Positions 30,703 through 33,305 of a stretch of DNA of 33,305 nucleotides are shown here, piece by piece. How positions within the stretch are numbered: the stretch's first letter is position 1; every line of letters begins with the position of its first letter. The stretch is from JBFWVD01 sp050246915 (GTDB lineage Bacteria > Actinomycetota > Acidimicrobiia > Acidimicrobiales > Ilumatobacteraceae). The notes under the pieces are model-generated. The model ran no database searches and was not told the DNA's origin. It saw only the letters and a program-made list of their open reading frames with translations. Location of the stretch: contig JBFWVD010000052.1 of NCBI GenBank assembly GCA_050246915.1, positions 1 through 33,305 on the forward strand, written 5' to 3'. The translations under genes and the position numbers were made by a program.

Positions 30703-31548
30703 TCATCGGCCGAATGGCCCGTTGCGCACCACGTCACCCAAGATGCCCAGGTCGAGGCCGAGCTCGGCCGACACGGCTTCGACCACGGCGATGTCCTTGC
30801 CGAGGAACGGGCCCAGGCCAGACACCAATGTGTCGAGCGAGCCCATGGCGCTGATCAGACCCGTGGCGAAACTGGCGCCGCTGCACACACCGAGGATGGT
30901 GGCCAGCGGCGCCGGCTCGAAGCCGAAACCTTCGCCGAGATGTGCTGCTGCTACGGCGACCTGCACGTTGGCTGCGAACAGGAGGTTGTTGATGAGCTTC
31001 ACCTGCTGGCCTCGGCCGAGTGGGCCGGCATGGATCACGGGAGAGGCATAGGTGTCGAGCACCGGGGTGATGCGAGCGACGGCGTCATCATCGCCGCCGA
31101 CCAGCAACGTGATGTTGCCGGCGCGAGCCGCGCTCGGTGCTCCGCTCACCGGAGCGTCGACGATGTGCACGCCGTTGGGTGCCGCGGCGGCGAGGCGTTC
31201 ATAGGTGGACGGGCTGCCGGTCGTGTGGCTCACGAGCACCGAGCCGGGACGCATCGATGCCAGCAATCCGTCGAGGGCGACCTCGCTCACCTGTGCGTCG
31301 GTGAACACGCAGACGATCACGATGTCGCATCGCGAGCCGAGATCGGCCAGGCTGTCGACGAGGTCAACCCCGATTGACGCGAGATGGTCGCGGGCCTCGG
31401 GCCGGCGGGCGAAGGCGACGACGGGCACGCTGACGTCGCGCATGCGCTCGACCATGGCGCCACCGATCTCACCGGTGCCGACGATGCCGACCGTGAGGTC
31501 GCTGTCGTACGGCACTGGTTCGTTCGGGCCTCGCTTGACGTAGGTCAA
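30703..31548 (-). CDS. 3-hydroxyisobutyrate dehydrogenase-like NAD(P) oxidoreductase, copy B
   Basis: From TTG 31548 the protein has 281 residues. It carries the Rossmann loop GIVGTGEIGG (21-30), DAPVSG (131-136) and catalytic Lys184 in GRGQQVKLINN. It belongs to the same family as the gene at 27591 but is only moderately similar, so the pair is not a recent duplication. There is no ATG in a suitable place. TTG 31548 has GGAG seven bases upstream and gives a normal length; GTG 31515 is the alternative. It lies 61 bp downstream of SDR copy B on the same strand, probably as one operon. Substrate unknown. Confidence 0.85.
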   Translation of the reverse strand: MTYVKRGPNEPVPYDSDLTVGIVGTGEIGGAMVERMRDVSVPVVAFARRPEARDHLASIGVDLVDSLADLGSRCDIVIVCVFTDAQVSEVALDGLLASMRPGSVLVSHTTGSPSTYERLAAAAPNGVHIVDAPVSGAPSAARAGNITLLVGGDDDAVARITPVLDTYASPVIHAGPLGRGQQVKLINNLLFAANVQVAVAAAHLGEGFGFEPAPLATILGVCSGASFATGLISAMGSLDTLVSGLGPFLGKDIAVVEAVSAELGLDLGILGDVVRNGPFGR

Positions 31549-31555
31549 TGGTCGA

Positions 31556-31559
31556 CTCC
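31556..31559 (-). promoter_or_regulatory. Shine-Dalgarno site supporting a TTG start
   Basis: GGAG on the minus strand lies seven bases before TTG 31548. The alternative GTG 31515 has only a distant CGAGG. This spacing is the main reason for choosing TTG. Confidence 0.45.
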
Positions 31560-31609
31560 GCCCGTGATCGCTCGACGCGATGTTGCGGTGCTGGACCGTT
31601 GGTTCGCAA

Positions 31610-32464
31610 TCACGACTTGTACGCGTTGTACTTGAGGTAACCACCGGCGTCGACCCGCAACTGCAGGCCGGTCACATACCGCGACTCGTCGGAGGCCAGG
31701 AACAGCACACCGTTGGAGATGTCGTAGGGCTCCACGTATCCGGGCCCCATGGCCGACATCGATGGGAACCGCGGCAAGGCGTCATCCCATGTCGGGTTCT
31801 CGATGTCGGGGCAGAACAGCTTGAACATGATGTCGGAGTTCAACATCGCGGTGTTGCAGTTCGTCGGGTGCACGGCATTGGCCCGGATGCCGAACGGTCC
31901 GAGGGCGAGGGCCAGATCGTGGATGTAGCGGGCCACGGTCTGCTTGGCCATGCCATAACCGGCTCCGCCGGGGCCAGCATCGGGATTGTCAACGGTGTTG
32001 GGCAAGAACGCAGCGAGCGATCCGGTGGCGATGATGGACCCGCCGGCCGTCATGTGGGGCAGCGCTGCGTGGATGGCGTTGATGACGCCGAGCAGGTTGA
32101 CGTCGATGACGTCGATGAACGCCTGATAGCTGGTCTGGCCGAGCGGTGCGATGCCGGCGTTGGCGCACACGACGTCGATCTTGCCCAGCGCGGCGATGCC
32201 GTCGGCCACGGCCTTGCGCATCTGGTTCGGATCACGCACGTCGGCCTTGTAGGTGACGATACGGCGATCGAGCGCCTCGACCTGCTTGGCCGTCTCGGCG
32301 AGATCGGACTCGCGACTCATCGCGTAGGCGTTGGTGGCGATGTCCTCGCAGATGTCCACAGCGATGATGTCGGCCCCTTCACGGGCCAGCGTGATGGCGT
32401 GGCTACGGCCTTGGCCGCGGGCCGCTCCGGTGATGAACGCGACCTTGCCTGATACCCGACCCAT
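31610..32464 (-). CDS. Mycofactocin-coupled-type SDR oxidoreductase, copy B
   Basis: The 284 residues are a close paralogue of the gene at 24448 and share the first 27 residues almost exactly. GAARGQGRSHAI is at 13-24, with the family insertion at about 38-70. The tetrad is Asn123, Ser149, Tyr170 and Lys174. Shared segments such as FCPDIENPT and GPGGAGY set the two apart from the third family member at 5460. It probably oxidises an alcohol with electrons going to mycofactocin. GGGGAGGA upstream fixes ATG 32464. It leads an operon with HIBADH-like copy B. The leader carries a TAGATT box and hairpin similar to copy A. Confidence 0.93.
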   Translation of the reverse strand: MGRVSGKVAFITGAARGQGRSHAITLAREGADIIAVDICEDIATNAYAMSRESDLAETAKQVEALDRRIVTYKADVRDPNQMRKAVADGIAALGKIDVVCANAGIAPLGQTSYQAFIDVIDVNLLGVINAIHAALPHMTAGGSIIATGSLAAFLPNTVDNPDAGPGGAGYGMAKQTVARYIHDLALALGPFGIRANAVHPTNCNTAMLNSDIMFKLFCPDIENPTWDDALPRFPSMSAMGPGYVEPYDISNGVLFLASDESRYVTGLQLRVDAGGYLKYNAYKS

Positions 32465-32483
32465 GTGGATCCTCCCCTGGATG

Positions 32484-32513
32484 GGCTCCACCCCCGGAGC
32501 CGAGGGCAATCTA
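32484..32513 (-). promoter_or_regulatory. Candidate -10 box plus leader hairpin of SDR copy B
   Basis: On the minus strand TAGATT (32513-32508) is followed six bases later by GGCTCC and GGAGCC (32501-32484), a 6-bp stem with a 6-base loop, then the ribosome site. The layout matches that of copy A although the stem sequences differ. Confidence 0.4.
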
Positions 32514-32576
32514 GCCAGGCGAGCGATGTGACCCATGAAGGCTGGCGATGAGATCGTCCCACCCCCAGCGAAGTCA

Positions 32577-32619
32577 CGAGGGTTGTGATCGCTCATCGAT
32601 CACAACCCTCGAAACTTCT
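32577..32619. repeat. Dispersed hairpin repeat, copy 2
   Basis: CGAGGGTTGTGATCG (32577-32591) and its exact complement (32597-32611) form a perfect 15-bp stem around CTCAT, followed by AAACTTCT. Bases 32582-32619 match 133-170 at 36 of 38 positions. The stop of the leftward acyl-CoA dehydrogenase lies 24 bp to the right, the same relative placement as copy 1. Confidence 0.88.
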
Positions 32620-32642
32620 CCGGGGTGCGGGGTGTTCAGGTC

Positions 32643-33305
32643 TCAGTTCACCAGTGGATCGCGCGGCATCTTGAGCAATTGCTCGGCGATGACGTTGCGA
32701 TTGATCTCCGAGGTGCCACCGGCGATGGTGAGGCAGCGGGTGAACAGATAGCTGCGGGTGAAGCCGGCCTCGGTGCCGGTGACCAATGCGTCGGGAGCGA
32801 TACGAAGGCCGAGGTCGACCACACGTTGGGCATGCTCGGACGCCACCAGCTTGGTCAGGTTGCCCTCGGGGCCGGGACCGCCACCGGCGATGGTGCGGGT
32901 GATGTTTCGCAGGTTCATCGAGCGAAGGGTCTGCGCCTCCGCCACGAGCGCGCCGACCTCGGTGAGTGTGGTCTGGTCGCCGTTGCCGTACCTGGCCCAC
33001 AGCGGCGGCACGTCCCATGCGGTGACGCCCAGCCCCTCGCCCGACTGGCCGCCGATGGTGAAGCGCTCGAACCCAAGCGTGGCGCGGGCAACGGCCCAGC
33101 CACCGCCGACCTCGCCCACCACATCCTCGTCGGGGACGAACGCCTCGTCGAAGAACACCTCGTTGAACATCGCCTCACCGGTGATCTCGCGCAGCGGCCG
33201 GACCTCGACTCCGGGAGCGTGCATGTCGATGACCATCATCGTCACACCCTTGTGCTTGGGGGCGTCGGGATCGGTGCGGACGGTGATCTCACCATGGCTG
33301 CAGTT
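32643..33305 (-). CDS. Acyl-CoA dehydrogenase, C-terminal part (start beyond the window)
   Basis: The 220 visible residues are the end of an acyl-CoA dehydrogenase, which normally has about 380-400. They include the end of the middle beta domain (HGEITVRTDPDAPKHKG, then VTMMVIDM) and the C-terminal helical domain ending in CLTIAGGTSEINRNVIAEQLL. The position of the MCAD catalytic glutamate is glycine (AGGTSE), so the base lies elsewhere or the enzyme is one half of a heteromer. It catalyses FAD-dependent dehydrogenation of an acyl-CoA. The frame continues to the window edge without a start. It is followed by the dispersed hairpin repeat. Confidence 0.93.
   Translation of the reverse strand, partial: NCSHGEITVRTDPDAPKHKGVTMMVIDMHAPGVEVRPLREITGEAMFNEVFFDEAFVPDEDVVGEVGGGWAVARATLGFERFTIGGQSGEGLGVTAWDVPPLWARYGNGDQTTLTEVGALVAEAQTLRSMNLRNITRTIAGGGPGPEGNLTKLVASEHAQRVVDLGLRIAPDALVTGTEAGFTRSYLFTRCLTIAGGTSEINRNVIAEQLLKMPRDPLVN

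Overview
The window is high-GC, densely coded DNA whose gene content points to an actinobacterium, most likely of the class Acidimicrobiia (Ilumatobacter-like). The evidence is a fused CysNC, two luciferase-like and one PPOX-type putative F420 enzymes, three short-chain dehydrogenases of the mycofactocin-coupled type, a SigE-family ECF sigma factor, and lipoproteins with Ala/Thr/Glu-rich linkers. The class assignment is inference. A 100-N gap flanked by an exact 127-bp duplication shows that this is an assembled scaffold with an unresolved contig overlap.

Layout. At 1-2.3 kb a repeat-rich end carries two short tandem repeats around a hairpin, followed by a crotonase divergent from an FMN alpha-hydroxy-acid oxidase. 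At 2.3-6.3 kb a tandem double-TetR regulator is divergent from an HSD10-like SDR, and two further SDRs follow, one of the mycofactocin type. At 6.4-9.2 kb is a cysD-cysNC sulfate activation operon. At 9.2-10.2 kb a small cupin is divergent from an FlK-like thioesterase. At 10.2-12.5 kb a PepSY membrane protein is divergent from a PCu(A)C copper-chaperone lipoprotein. At 12.6-14 kb is an orphan branched-chain-type substrate-binding lipoprotein. At 14.2-18.2 kb are a sugar isomerase-like protein, a transglutaminase-like protein, a PPOX/F420 protein and a DEAD/DEAH helicase. At 18.3-20.8 kb is a multi-PAS GGDEF protein behind a PHO-box-like direct repeat, ending in two overlapping hairpins. At 20.8-23.5 kb are a SnoaL-like protein and an ECF sigma factor coupled to a membrane protein. 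At 23.5-24.4 kb is tag (3-methyladenine glycosylase), split by the gap.

The right third (24.4-33.3 kb) looks like an accessory catabolic locus. Three families each occur twice: mycofactocin-type SDR, luciferase-like oxidoreductase and HIBADH-like dehydrogenase. With them are a crotonase, a DUF35 Zn-ribbon/OB protein, a two-domain VOC protein and an acyl-CoA dehydrogenase that runs off the end. My inference is that it oxidises an alcohol-bearing, branched or cyclic substrate through acyl-CoA intermediates, with redox handled by mycofactocin and F420. No biosynthesis genes for either cofactor lie in the window.

The least expected signals are non-coding. A 38-bp hairpin repeat occurs at both ends of the window, each time just downstream of a leftward gene. 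Palindromes sit over the probable -35 regions of genes that look leaderless. Three leaders in the right-hand locus share a TAGA(A/T)T box followed by a 6-bp hairpin. No tRNA, rRNA, CRISPR array or insertion sequence was seen. No stretch over 300 bp lacks a gene; the longest is 13950-14236.
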